This document shows, piece by piece, positions 25,650-33,328 of a stretch of DNA of 40,426 nucleotides. The notes below the pieces were generated by a model. That model saw nothing but the letters and a program-made list of their open reading frames with translations. It was not told the DNA's origin and ran no database searches. The DNA comes from Paracoccaceae bacterium (lineage in GTDB: Bacteria; Pseudomonadota; Alphaproteobacteria; Rhodobacterales; Rhodobacteraceae). Numbering within the stretch: position 1 is the stretch's first letter; the number at the start of each line of letters is the position of its first letter. Position numbers and translations under genes: made by a program. The stretch spans positions 1 to 40,426 of the forward strand of contig JANSYF010000031.1 in NCBI GenBank assembly GCA_024742575.1, read 5' to 3'.

Positions 25650-25669
25650 ATATTGGTCATTCTCAATAT
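25650..25669. promoter_or_regulatory. Candidate LysR operator ATATTG-N8-CAATAT
   Basis: A 6+6 bp inverted repeat with an 8-nt spacer contains the LysR-type ATTG-N8-CAAT pattern (T-N11-A class). It lies 11 bp before lysR and about 110 bp before the SBP gene, as expected for autoregulation and divergent control. Confidence 0.6.
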
Positions 25670-25680
25670 AGATTTAATTT

Positions 25681-26676
25681 ATGAAGCCCCCCAATCGAAA
25701 CCGTTTTCCCTGGAACCTTGACTGGAACCTGTTGCGCACTTTTATGGTTGTCGTCGAGCAAAGAGGCATATCTAAAGCTGCGGCGTATCTGGGATTGAAA
25801 CAACCAACTGTCTCGGCTGCCCTGAAACGTTTGGAATCGGCTGTCGGCAAACAACTTATTGTGCGCAAACCTAACGAATTCACAGTCACGCGCCCCGGGC
25901 AAGCATTATACACAGAATGCACGACGATCTTTGGCGCTGTCTCTCAGCTTCCTGCAGTCCTAGAAGAAGATGTCGCCGATCTTCGTGGTCACTTGTCAAT
26001 CGCGCTCACAAGCTCTGTCATTTCGCCCCATTTCGACGATATACTCCATCGCTTCGCGGTTGCGCACCCGAACGTCACCTACGCCTTCGAGGTGCATGAA
26101 AGCGAAGATGTCGAATCTCAAGTCGCGCTGAACAGGTCCAGTTTCGGGATTTGCTTGTTGTCACGGTTCCCCAAAAATTTGAACCATGTTGTCCTTTATC
26201 GCGAATATTTTGGACTGTATTGCGGGCCTCGTCACCCGCTGTTTCAGGTCGAAACAATTTCGCCAAAGGACTTGGAAGGCGAACCTTTCGTTGCCTTCCA
26301 GACCGAAGCGCTAGGTGGTCCGCTGGAAGACATATCAAAGCTGCGCACCCAGCTGAAACTATCACCACACTGGCGTGGCGTTTCGTCTAGCCTTAATGAA
26401 ATTCGTCGCATGATTATGACGAATATCGGAATTGGAGCGCTTCCCGTCCATGTTGCGCAGCAAGATGTTGTCGCCGGGCACATCAGGCAACTTCCACCTT
26501 ATGAAAACCTGCCTTTGATCAACATTTTCTTGATCAGCAATCCCGCACGCAGATTTACCGAAGCTGAAACAGCCTTCCTTGAAGCGCTTTCCGAGGAACT
26601 GGCCGAAGTTGGCATCGAACAGCGCACCTACGGACTGCTGACTTCCTTAAACAAGCCTCATGTTCTCGGCGATTGA
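25681..26676 (+). CDS. LysR-family transcriptional regulator
   Basis: This 331-aa LysR-type regulator has its helix-turn-helix at residues about 16-75 (WNLLRTFMVVVEQRGISKAA, YLGLKQPTVSAALKRLESAV), followed by a linker helix and a periplasmic-binding-like effector domain with LRGHLSIALTSSVIS and a late TNIGIGALPVHVAQ. It is divergent from the importer-aminotransferase-BKACE-GNAT-deacetylase operon and is probably its activator, responding to the imported compound or a catabolic intermediate. An inverted repeat of LysR type overlaps its promoter. The 20-odd residue C-terminal tail after the domain is longer than usual. Confidence 0.9.
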   Translation: MKPPNRNRFPWNLDWNLLRTFMVVVEQRGISKAAAYLGLKQPTVSAALKRLESAVGKQLIVRKPNEFTVTRPGQALYTECTTIFGAVSQLPAVLEEDVADLRGHLSIALTSSVISPHFDDILHRFAVAHPNVTYAFEVHESEDVESQVALNRSSFGICLLSRFPKNLNHVVLYREYFGLYCGPRHPLFQVETISPKDLEGEPFVAFQTEALGGPLEDISKLRTQLKLSPHWRGVSSSLNEIRRMIMTNIGIGALPVHVAQQDVVAGHIRQLPPYENLPLINIFLISNPARRFTEAETAFLEALSEELAEVGIEQRTYGLLTSLNKPHVLGD

Positions 26677-26801
26677 TGATTCAACCTAAACGCAACGCCT
26701 TGGAACTGTTCACAGATTGGCGCTTCGGCATCGCTACGCATGTGCCAAATCGACTTTGCCCGCCCGCAAGATGGGCGAATTCCCGGAAAACATAAGGTCA
26801 T
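26677..26801. other. Intergenic DNA left of the element junction
   Basis: This is chromosomal DNA between lysR and the tRNA fragment. A small inverted repeat (CGCCC and GGGCG around 26760-26777) is present but lacks a T-run, so it is not called a terminator. No gene is seen. Confidence 0.4.
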
Positions 26802-26850
26802 TGGCGATCCCTGAAGGACTCGAACCCTCAACCTGCTGATTAGAAGTCTG
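26802..26850 (-). other. 3' fragment of tRNA-Arg(TCT), attachment site
   Basis: The minus strand reads anticodon loop CTTCTAA (anticodon TCT), variable region, T-arm GAGGG-TTCGAGT-CCTTC, acceptor strand AGGGATC, discriminator G and CCA. The matching 5' acceptor strand GATCCCT and the D-arm are absent; unrelated sequence leading to the integrase replaces them. This is the pattern left when an element integrates in the 3' half of a tRNA gene, so the copy here is an att remnant and the complete tRNA should sit at the other end. No second copy is seen in the window. Confidence 0.75.
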
Positions 26851-26989
26851 TCGGTGCGACGTTTCTCATACCCACACAAAACTTCAAGATACCCATTTTA
26901 CTTATATTATTGAGCATCTTTGCTACTTCCATACCACATAGAGTTTCGCGTAGTATCTGGTGATGTGAAAGCTACGTGAAAGCTGGAAG

Positions 26990-28189
26990 ATGACAAAGCT
27001 CAAACTCACCAAACGGTCTGTCGAAGCGCTGCAGCCGCAAGAGAAAACCTTTACAGTCCGCGACACTGACCTCAGTGGCTTCAGCATCCGGGTAAATGCA
27101 AATGGAAAGCGTGCGTTCTATTACAGGTATCGTGTTGGTGGTGGTCGCGGAGCGCCCATTCGCGAACCAAAGATCGGTGACTTTGGGCAGGTAACTGTCG
27201 ATCAAGCACGGAACATCGCTCAAGACTGGGCCGCTGCAGTTCGTACCGGCGGTGACCCGATGGCAATACGACACCAAGAGCGCAGCGCACCAAAAATGGA
27301 CACCCTCTTCGATCGCTATTTGGCAGAGCACGCGCGCAAACGTAAAAAGCCATCCAGCCTTCGCAACGATATTCGCATGATCGAAAAGTGCCTGAGGCCA
27401 CATTTCGGGGCAATGCGTGTCAAAGACGTATCGCGCCAAAAAATTCGAAGCTATCACTCAAGCCTTGAAGCAACACCGTATGAAGCGAACAGGCAGCTTG
27501 CCCTGCTATCAAAGATTTTCACCTTTGCGGCAGATGAACTTGAGTGGATCAACCAGGGTGACCACCCCGCAAAGGGTGTAAAACGCTTTCAGGAAACCAA
27601 ACGCCGACGTTACTTGTCGGAAGCCGAACTGGCGCAACTCGGTGAAGCCCTACGCAAGGCGGAAACGGGAGAGCTCCAGAAATCGATATCCGTCTATGCA
27701 GTTGCAATGATCCGCATGTTGGTCCTGACCGGCGCACGCCATGGTGAGATACTGAAGCTGCGCTGGGACGAAGTAAACTTCGAGCGGAGCTGCTTGGAGC
27801 TCAGAGACTCCAAAACGGGCGCAAAGGAAGTCTTTCTGCCTCCAGCGGCCAAGCAGTTGTTGGCCAATGTACCCCGACAGCCCGGCAACCCCTATGTCAT
27901 CGCGGGCGCCAAAGAGGGCCAGCACCTGGTCAACATCAAAGACCCATGGGCAGTAATCCGCACGGCCGCAAGCCTTCCTGATGTCCGTATACACGACCTG
28001 CGGCACACCTTTGCCAGCCTTGGGGCACGTGCGGGCATGTCTCTACCATTGATTGGTGCGCTGCTCGGGCACCGCTCCACTCAAACTACAGCACGCTACG
28101 CCCACCTCTCTGACGACCCACTCCGTGCCGCGGTTGAAACGATTGGACTGGGGATAACAAGCGTATTTGGAACAACGAAAAATGGCTAA
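26990..28189 (+). CDS. Tyrosine-type site-specific integrase
   Basis: This 399-aa integrase has an N-terminal arm-binding domain of the DUF4102 kind (FTVRDTDLSGFSIRVNANGK) and a core-binding SAM-like domain around 100-190. The C-terminal catalytic domain shows Arg250 (LTGARHGEIL), His335-x-x-Arg338 (IHDLRHTF), His361 (GHRSTQTTARY) and nucleophile Tyr370. All catalytic residues are present, so it is probably active. It lies 140 bp from the tRNA-Arg fragment and reads away from it, as is typical for tRNA-targeting elements. The next gene starts inside its last codons. Confidence 0.93.
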   Translation: MTKLKLTKRSVEALQPQEKTFTVRDTDLSGFSIRVNANGKRAFYYRYRVGGGRGAPIREPKIGDFGQVTVDQARNIAQDWAAAVRTGGDPMAIRHQERSAPKMDTLFDRYLAEHARKRKKPSSLRNDIRMIEKCLRPHFGAMRVKDVSRQKIRSYHSSLEATPYEANRQLALLSKIFTFAADELEWINQGDHPAKGVKRFQETKRRRYLSEAELAQLGEALRKAETGELQKSISVYAVAMIRMLVLTGARHGEILKLRWDEVNFERSCLELRDSKTGAKEVFLPPAAKQLLANVPRQPGNPYVIAGAKEGQHLVNIKDPWAVIRTAASLPDVRIHDLRHTFASLGARAGMSLPLIGALLGHRSTQTTARYAHLSDDPLRAAVETIGLGITSVFGTTKNG

Positions 28190-28895
28190 ATCTCCTCGTC
28201 GATTAGCAGTAATGGGAAACCCCGATGCTCAGCGCTACTGGCGCGTTGAAGACTTGCATTGGGACGAGATTGAACGACGAACGAATCTACAGTTCTCACC
28301 CGAAGATCGAGAAGAGATTTTTCAGTGCACATTTGTCGCAGAAGGCGAACGATGTGTTTCAATTGATGACGTCGCCAGAGCGAAAGACGTCGAGAGCTAT
28401 GCGCAAGCGCTGAAGGCACATGCGGAAGCGCTCGCCGAACTTGCTGGCCCCTACGCGCACAATGCGGGCACCTTTTTGGGAGATGAATCTGAAGCACAGT
28501 TCCAAGCACTATCTCTTGCGATAAGAGACCCCGAATTTGACCTTGGGCAAACCCTGCGGCAGATAACAAAAGCTTCTGAAAAGCTTGTGACCGGCCTTGA
28601 GACAATCGACTTTCAAGGCTTCAAAACAGAACGCAAAGCTGAAGTAATCGAGTTGGCCTACTTCATCGCGGAGGCCCGGCAGGGGGCAACGCCCACACCA
28701 GCACGTGCGAATTTGGGTTACCTCAAAGATCCTACCGTGTTCGAATACCATCGCTGGGGGCTCCATTTGAGCGAGGAGAGCCGGCAGTTCGCTGCGTTTG
28801 TGTCGGCGATACTCACGCGCAAGGTGAGTTGTGAACAGCTACAACACGCGCTTACAGCAGCCAAAGAAATGGGCTTGATCAATAGGCCAGAATAA
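28182..28895 (+). CDS. Hypothetical protein of the integrative element
   Basis: No family was recognised for this 237-aa soluble protein without signal or membrane segment. The N-terminal 40 residues contain NPDAQRYWRVEDLHWDEIER, and the middle is rich in Ala/Glu helices (VESYAQALKAHAEALAELAG). The ATG at 28182 overlaps the integrase stop by 8 nt, so the two are coupled. Its gene ends inside a strong AT-rich stem-loop. It may be an accessory factor of excision or control; this is guesswork from position. Confidence 0.7.
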   Translation: MAKSPRRLAVMGNPDAQRYWRVEDLHWDEIERRTNLQFSPEDREEIFQCTFVAEGERCVSIDDVARAKDVESYAQALKAHAEALAELAGPYAHNAGTFLGDESEAQFQALSLAIRDPEFDLGQTLRQITKASEKLVTGLETIDFQGFKTERKAEVIELAYFIAEARQGATPTPARANLGYLKDPTVFEYHRWGLHLSEESRQFAAFVSAILTRKVSCEQLQHALTAAKEMGLINRPE

Positions 28896-28920
28896 AAACA
28901 TCGGAATGTGTTTTTATTCT
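28889..28920 (+). terminator. AT-rich stem-loop with T-run, candidate terminator
   Basis: AGAATAAAAACA and TGTTTTTATTCT form a perfect 12-bp stem over an 8-nt loop, overlapping the stop codon of the preceding gene. The descending arm is T-rich and followed by TGTTT. It could end the integrase transcript in either direction. The stem has few G-C pairs, so its strength is uncertain. Confidence 0.5.
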
Positions 28921-28970
28921 TGTTTACAGCGGGCTCACTAAACCTTCGGCACAAACCCCTTCAGAAGCCA

Positions 28971-28985
28971 CCAGAATCGTTCTGG
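28971..28985. promoter_or_regulatory. Small palindrome CCAGAA-TCG-TTCTGG
   Basis: A 6+6 bp perfect inverted repeat lies 25 bp upstream of the HTH gene, a possible operator for that DNA-binding protein or a small hairpin. Confidence 0.3.
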
Positions 28986-29009
28986 GGCAACCTGAAGAAA
29001 GGGTGTCGC

Positions 29010-29336
29010 GTGAGAAACCGTGCCTCCGAAGAACATAAAACTGCTGATGTGCAAAATCCAAGCAGCGAACAGAAAACTCAGCCGTCCATTTTGCTTAGCC
29101 GCGATCAGATCGAGGCTGACTACAATATCTCCCGTCGCTGGCTGGAACTGGCAGCGCTGACGGGCGACGGCCCCACATTCATTAAAATTGGCGCCAGAAC
29201 CGTCCGCTATCGCCGGGAAGAGCTGGAACGTTGGCTTTCTGAGCGCGAAGTGCGCAGCACATCAGAAACGCCATATACGTCCAACACCTCTAATGCATAC
29301 AATTCCAAACTCACAGCAGCGGAGGATAAGGCATGA
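29010..29336 (+). CDS. AlpA/excisionase-like helix-turn-helix protein
   Basis: This 108-aa protein has an MerR/AlpA-type HTH in its middle: LLSRDQIEADYNISRRWLEL, then GDGPTFIKIGARTVRYRREE and LERWLSER, the classic pattern of AlpA, Xis and plasmid helper proteins. GTG at 29010 follows GAAAGGGTGTC, and the upstream residues of the open frame run through noncoding-like sequence, so this start is preferred. It probably controls integrase excision or the primase gene, whose ATG overlaps its stop by 4 nt. Confidence 0.8.
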   Translation: MRNRASEEHKTADVQNPSSEQKTQPSILLSRDQIEADYNISRRWLELAALTGDGPTFIKIGARTVRYRREELERWLSEREVRSTSETPYTSNTSNAYNSKLTAAEDKA

Positions 29337-31804
29337 TAACCAACCAGATCACTCCATCACCCGACCGCGATCAAGCTCAGCGTTTCTTGGACACTCTTGA
29401 GCCAAACGGCAAATTCACCTTTCAGACTTTCGACGACGATGCCGATCGACACGACTCATCTCTGGCAAGAGTGCTGCATGGCACACTTGACCAGCATTTC
29501 GACGAACTCGTTCGTTTGCAGCAACGCGGGGCCGGCGTCTTTGTCACAATTAACAAAACCGATGGGAAAGGCCGCAAACGCGAAAACATTGTCGGAGTGC
29601 GAGCGCTCTTCATCGACCTCGATGGCGCTGACCTCGCTCCAGTACGTGCTTGGTTAGACCCAGACATGATATGCGAGACGTCACCAGGCCGCTGGCACTG
29701 CTACTGGTTAATGTCTGATACCCCACTGAACAAATTCAAGGCTGCACAGACCTATCTGAGTAAAGCCTTTGATGCAGACCAGTCGGTCAACGACCACCCT
29801 CGCGTCATGCGTGTACCAGGATTTTTTCACCAAAAGAAAAACCGCCAGAAGGGGGTGACCGGTGGACCGTTCATGGTCTCTCTCGAGGCTTCAAAAACCC
29901 CGGGCGGACCTCATCAATACACAGAGTTCGCAGCGCGACTCAAAGCAGACTTTCCACAAGTAAAGGCAAGCGCGGCCGCAAGGCGTCAAGGCACGAAGGA
30001 TCCAGTTCAAAGTACCGCCAAAAAAGCTGAAGTGCGCGAGGCACTGCAATACATCGACCCTGACGCCCTAGCCTACGACGATTGGATCAAGGTTCTGTTT
30101 GCCCTCCACTCCCAATTTGGCTCTGAGGGCGACAAGATAGCAGACGAATGGAGCGCACAGGGGACCAAGCATCGCAAAGACGACATATCGCGACGGTGGA
30201 ATAAATTTAAGAGCAACGGATCGGTCACAATCAAAACGCTGTTTGCCTTGGCAAAACAGCATGGCTGCGACCTGAAAGCGCTCAGAGACAAATATCGAAA
30301 GGGCCGCTCGCTGGCCGAACTCAAGAGCGCTGCCACCGCCCTCAAACCAGATGACATCGAAAAAACCGAGGATATCCTGCGGGAAGCGAGCCGGCTGTCG
30401 CCGATCGAACAGGAGCACGTCTTGGCCGCTCTCAAAGAAGCAACAAATACATCTTTGGGAGCTTTGCGAAAACAAATGGCACTCGATCCTGAGGGCGACG
30501 GAGAGCCTGATGATTTGGAGCTGGCTCGAGCTGTTCTCGACACGATTGGCAACGACAATATTCTTTCAACGGCGAAAGGCATATGGCTTTGGCAAGAGCG
30601 CGGGCTTTGGACCAATGAAGAGGACCGACATCTCAAGAAACTTGTGATTGACGTGCTCGAAGATCAGAATGTTTCGGTTTCCGCTGCCAAGGTTGCAAGC
30701 GTCACCGAAGTCTTGCGTAACAACATTTATCGTTCGGATCATCTGTTCAATGTTGGCGATCCAGAGGCGGTCAATTGCCTTAACGGCACCGTGAAGCTGA
30801 AGGGTGCCGACTGGCTCGCCCCTAGAACTTGGACCTGCGAACCACACGATAAGTCCGAGTATCGAACAACCCAGATACCGGTTGAATTTGACCCGGACGC
30901 GGATGCGCCACGGTTCAAACGCTTCCTCGATGAAGTTTTTGAACCCGACGATGACCGTACTGAAAAGATCGACGCGCTTCTGCAATTGATCGGATACACG
31001 CTCATGAGCCATGCGCGCCATGAAAAGTTCGTAATGCTCATCGGTGAAGGTGCAAACGGCAAGTCCGTCTTGCTAGACATCATTGAGCAGCTCTGCGGTA
31101 ATCCGAACGTGTCAGGCGTTCAGCCTTCCAATTTCGATCGCACATTCCAACGGGCACATCTCGACATGAAGCTCGCGAATATCGTGACCGAGCTTAGGCA
31201 GGGGGAGATCATTGCCGACGCGGAATTGAAGGCCATAACGTCCGGCGAACCCAGCACCGTTGAGCACAAGCATCAAAAGCCGTTCGTGATGCGACCCTAT
31301 TGTACCTGCTGGTTTGGCACGAATCACATGCCTGCCACTCGGGACTTCTCAGCCGCCTTATTCCGCCGGGCATCAGTCTTCCAGTTTAATCGGGTTTTTT
31401 CGGAAGACAGCCAGGACAAGATGCTCAAGTATGACCTCAGACGAGAGCTGCCAGGCATCCTGAACCTCGCGCTGAAGCATTACGCTGAGGCTCTTGTGTT
31501 CGGCTTCAGCGAGCCGCCCTCCTCACTGCAGGCAAAGGCCGAATGGCGCTTAGAAGCGGATCAAGTCGCCCAGTTCCTGGAAGACGCTTGCGAGCGTGAC
31601 CCGACACGCAAAACCAAAAGCTCTCACCTCTTCCAAGCATACCAACGCTGGGCCAACGACCAAGGGATCAAACGGACCGTCAATCAGAAAAATTTCTCTG
31701 ACCGTTTGATCCGCCTGGGAGTCGAGCGAGACCGGAAGCGCGATGCGCGTTATTTCCAGAAAATCTACCTTAAGGAGATACTGAGCTCGGATTTTGACTT
31801 CTGA
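29333..31804 (+). CDS. P4-type primase-helicase (AEP primase + SF3 helicase)
   Basis: This 823-aa replication protein has several domains. Residues 1-200 resemble RepB-type archaeo-eukaryotic primase: the metal motif IDLDG at 94-98, SPGRWHCYW with His122, and RVMRVPGFFHQK. Residues about 225-310 form a PriCT-2 domain (ALAYDDWIKVLFALHSQFG). A D5_N region precedes an SF3 helicase with Walker A GEGANGKS at 571-578, Walker B region near 608-625 (NIVTELRQGE) and sensor FGTNHMP near 660. It would prime and unwind DNA for autonomous replication of the excised element. Its start overlaps the HTH gene. Downstream lies a long inverted repeat that might be the origin. Confidence 0.92.
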   Translation: MITNQITPSPDRDQAQRFLDTLEPNGKFTFQTFDDDADRHDSSLARVLHGTLDQHFDELVRLQQRGAGVFVTINKTDGKGRKRENIVGVRALFIDLDGADLAPVRAWLDPDMICETSPGRWHCYWLMSDTPLNKFKAAQTYLSKAFDADQSVNDHPRVMRVPGFFHQKKNRQKGVTGGPFMVSLEASKTPGGPHQYTEFAARLKADFPQVKASAAARRQGTKDPVQSTAKKAEVREALQYIDPDALAYDDWIKVLFALHSQFGSEGDKIADEWSAQGTKHRKDDISRRWNKFKSNGSVTIKTLFALAKQHGCDLKALRDKYRKGRSLAELKSAATALKPDDIEKTEDILREASRLSPIEQEHVLAALKEATNTSLGALRKQMALDPEGDGEPDDLELARAVLDTIGNDNILSTAKGIWLWQERGLWTNEEDRHLKKLVIDVLEDQNVSVSAAKVASVTEVLRNNIYRSDHLFNVGDPEAVNCLNGTVKLKGADWLAPRTWTCEPHDKSEYRTTQIPVEFDPDADAPRFKRFLDEVFEPDDDRTEKIDALLQLIGYTLMSHARHEKFVMLIGEGANGKSVLLDIIEQLCGNPNVSGVQPSNFDRTFQRAHLDMKLANIVTELRQGEIIADAELKAITSGEPSTVEHKHQKPFVMRPYCTCWFGTNHMPATRDFSAALFRRASVFQFNRVFSEDSQDKMLKYDLRRELPGILNLALKHYAEALVFGFSEPPSSLQAKAEWRLEADQVAQFLEDACERDPTRKTKSSHLFQAYQRWANDQGIKRTVNQKNFSDRLIRLGVERDRKRDARYFQKIYLKEILSSDFDF

Positions 31805-31813
31805 CGCGAAGCT

Positions 31814-31933
31814 GTGTCGCGTGTGTAGGGTTATCCCGACATATGGGAACTCTCAAAAAAAGAAAAAACTAAGAACTGATTTTTCTTTTTTCTGAGAGTG
31901 GGAGTATGTAGAGAAACCCTACACACGCGACAC
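31814..31933. repeat. 120-nt imperfect inverted repeat, possible origin or bidirectional terminator
   Basis: The arms begin with 19 bp of perfect complement (GTGTCGCGTGTGTAGGGTT and its partner 31915-31933), continue imperfectly, and pair again over about 20 bp (TCTCAAAAAAAGAAAAAAC with two mismatches) around a 10-nt centre near 31871-31880. It fills almost all of the gap between the convergent primase-helicase and HGGxSTG genes. It could be a replication origin or a two-way terminator. The sequence alone does not decide. Confidence 0.8.
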
Positions 31934-31938
31934 GCTCT

Positions 31939-32295
31939 TCACGGCCAGTCATCACGCCAATCTCGATCCAGCCAGCCCTGACTGATTGCCAGCGCCTCCA
32001 GATCACATAACTCTGCCCGGATGCGCCTCCCCTCAGCAGCCCGACGTTTCGCTTCAGCTCGCTCTTGCTTTGTCAGTCGTCCATGTTTGGTATGAAGCGC
32101 CGCAATCTTAGCCCGCCCCGCCTCTGTGCGGGGCCCGGTGCTTCTTCCTCCATGCAGAGGGCACCTTGCTCTACCCGACACAGCAGCGCGCCTGCAGGGC
32201 GTACCAGCGCGGGTTTTTGCGCCACAACGCTGACCCGGCCAGTCTGGACCGAAGCGTGTTTTTGCTCCGATCTGATTGCCTATTTCGAAGCGCAT
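31939..32295 (-). CDS. HGGxSTG-motif phage/element protein
   Basis: This is a 118-aa basic protein. RCGAKTRAGTPCRRAAVSGR (a CGAxTRxGxPC motif) and CPLHGGRSTGPRTEAGRAKI carry the Cys/His residues and the HGGxSTG signature found in many small phage and island proteins. A basic helix follows (LTKQERAEAKRRAAEGRRI). Two Cys in CGAKTRAGTPC plus Cys-Pro-Leu-His suggest a small zinc knuckle, so DNA binding is plausible. ATG at 32295 follows GGGGGGATGTG; a GTG 3 nt earlier is the alternative. It is convergent with the primase gene. Confidence 0.75.
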   Translation of the reverse strand: MRFEIGNQIGAKTRFGPDWPGQRCGAKTRAGTPCRRAAVSGRARCPLHGGRSTGPRTEAGRAKIAALHTKHGRLTKQERAEAKRRAAEGRRIRAELCDLEALAISQGWLDRDWRDDWP

Positions 32296-32455
32296 CACAT
32301 CCCCCCATTCATAGAGTGTTATACAGTAACATTATAATGCTCCATAAAACAGTGGGCAATGCAAGAGTTATCACCAATCTATTTGGTCCATGGTAACGCG
32401 AAGCCGACGCCAATTTTATGGTTGAGCGGAACCGTAGCTGTCCTGTAATTCTGAC

Positions 32456-33091
32456 ATACGCATCCGTGAACGGGTCGAAGAGATGGGGCAATTCTACGCC
32501 ATCCGTTTGCCCACCAACAAAGTCTTGCGCGAGACGATCGCGCATCGGCTGACGCGCCCTATGGGGCAGCCGTCGCTGACCAGGGTCAAGCGGTTCTTCG
32601 AGAACTTCGAGTATCAGGCGGCGTCCTGGGACAAGCCGCGCCGGGTGATCGCCAAGATCGAATGGCACCCTGGCGAGCTGTTCCCCAAAGTCGGCTTCAT
32701 CGTCACCAACCTGCCGATGGAACCAGACTGGGTGGTGCGCTTCTACAACCAGCGCGGCACCGCCGAGCAGCACATCAAGATGGAAGGCAAATACGCCTTC
32801 CATTGGACGCGGCTGTCATGCCGGAAGTTCCGCGACAACGAGGTGCGGCTGCAATTGCACGCACTGGCCTACAACCTGGCAACCTTCCTGCGCTGTATCG
32901 AACTGCCCGAAGAAATGGCCCAATGGTCGCTGACCAGCCTGCAACTCAAGCTGATCAAGATTGGTGCCCGCGTCATCCGTCATGCCCGCGCCATTACCTT
33001 CCAACTGGCAGAGGTGGCCGTCACCGGCCCGATGGTGCGCGCCATCCTCGCCGCCATCCGCCGATTGCGAGCGCCACCGCTGTGCGCATGA
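32456..33091 (+). pseudogene. IS1380-family transposase, C-terminal remnant
   Basis: About 210 residues of the transposase C-terminus are intact: GQFYAIRLPTNKVLRETIAH, ASWDKPRRVIAKIEWHPGEL, GFIVTNLPMEPDWVVRFYNQ, RGTAEQHIKMEGK, and RLQLHALAYNLATFLRC. The catalytic E of the DDE triad is likely within the RGTAEQ motif, but the N-terminal half with both Asp residues is missing. The frame runs open from about 32456 with no ribosome site. It is a dead element fragment abutting the right side of the integrative element. Confidence 0.85.
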
Positions 33092-33328
33092 TCGCGATCC
33101 ACGCTCAAACTGAACGAAAGTGACAGGACAGGTCTGTCCGCTGCGCTGAAAAACACCGCCGCCAAGCTACAACGCGAGCGCTTCGCGGCCTCATCCGCCC
33201 AACTCCACCCGTCTGCGCGACCACACACGCCGCTCGGGGTGGAAAAAGCTTGTTCAGAGGGCAGATTCAGGCAACTTTGACATCGGACGGCAGGCCACTT
33301 GGGGAATGTCGGTGTGGGAGGATAGAAC
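33092..33328. other. Noncoding tail of the IS1380 remnant
   Basis: This 237-nt stretch between the transposase stop and the lipoprotein gene presumably contains the IS right end. No inverted-repeat partner is available because the left end is lost, so the exact IS limit cannot be set. No gene is seen. Confidence 0.4.

Larger units (their letters stand above)
26802..32298. mobile_element. tRNA-Arg-associated integrative element, P4-like
   Basis: The segment begins at the tRNA fragment and contains a tyrosine integrase, an unknown gene, an AlpA-like HTH gene, a primase-helicase, a long inverted repeat and an HGGxSTG protein. This is the core of P4-like satellites and integrative plasmids. The right limit is uncertain: an IS1380 remnant follows and no second att copy was found, so the element may be truncated or may extend further. 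Confidence 0.55.

Noticed and set aside
26802-26890. Complete tRNA-Arg gene
   Set aside because: The D-arm and the 5' acceptor strand GATCCCT are missing and the anticodon stem pairs poorly on its 5' side, so only a 3' fragment is present.
33299-33312. 14-mer TTGGGGAATGTCGG repeated at 37221-37234, bounding a 3.9-kb segment
   Set aside because: A few 14-mer matches are expected by chance in a 40-kb window, and no inverted ends or duplicated genes support an element with these borders.
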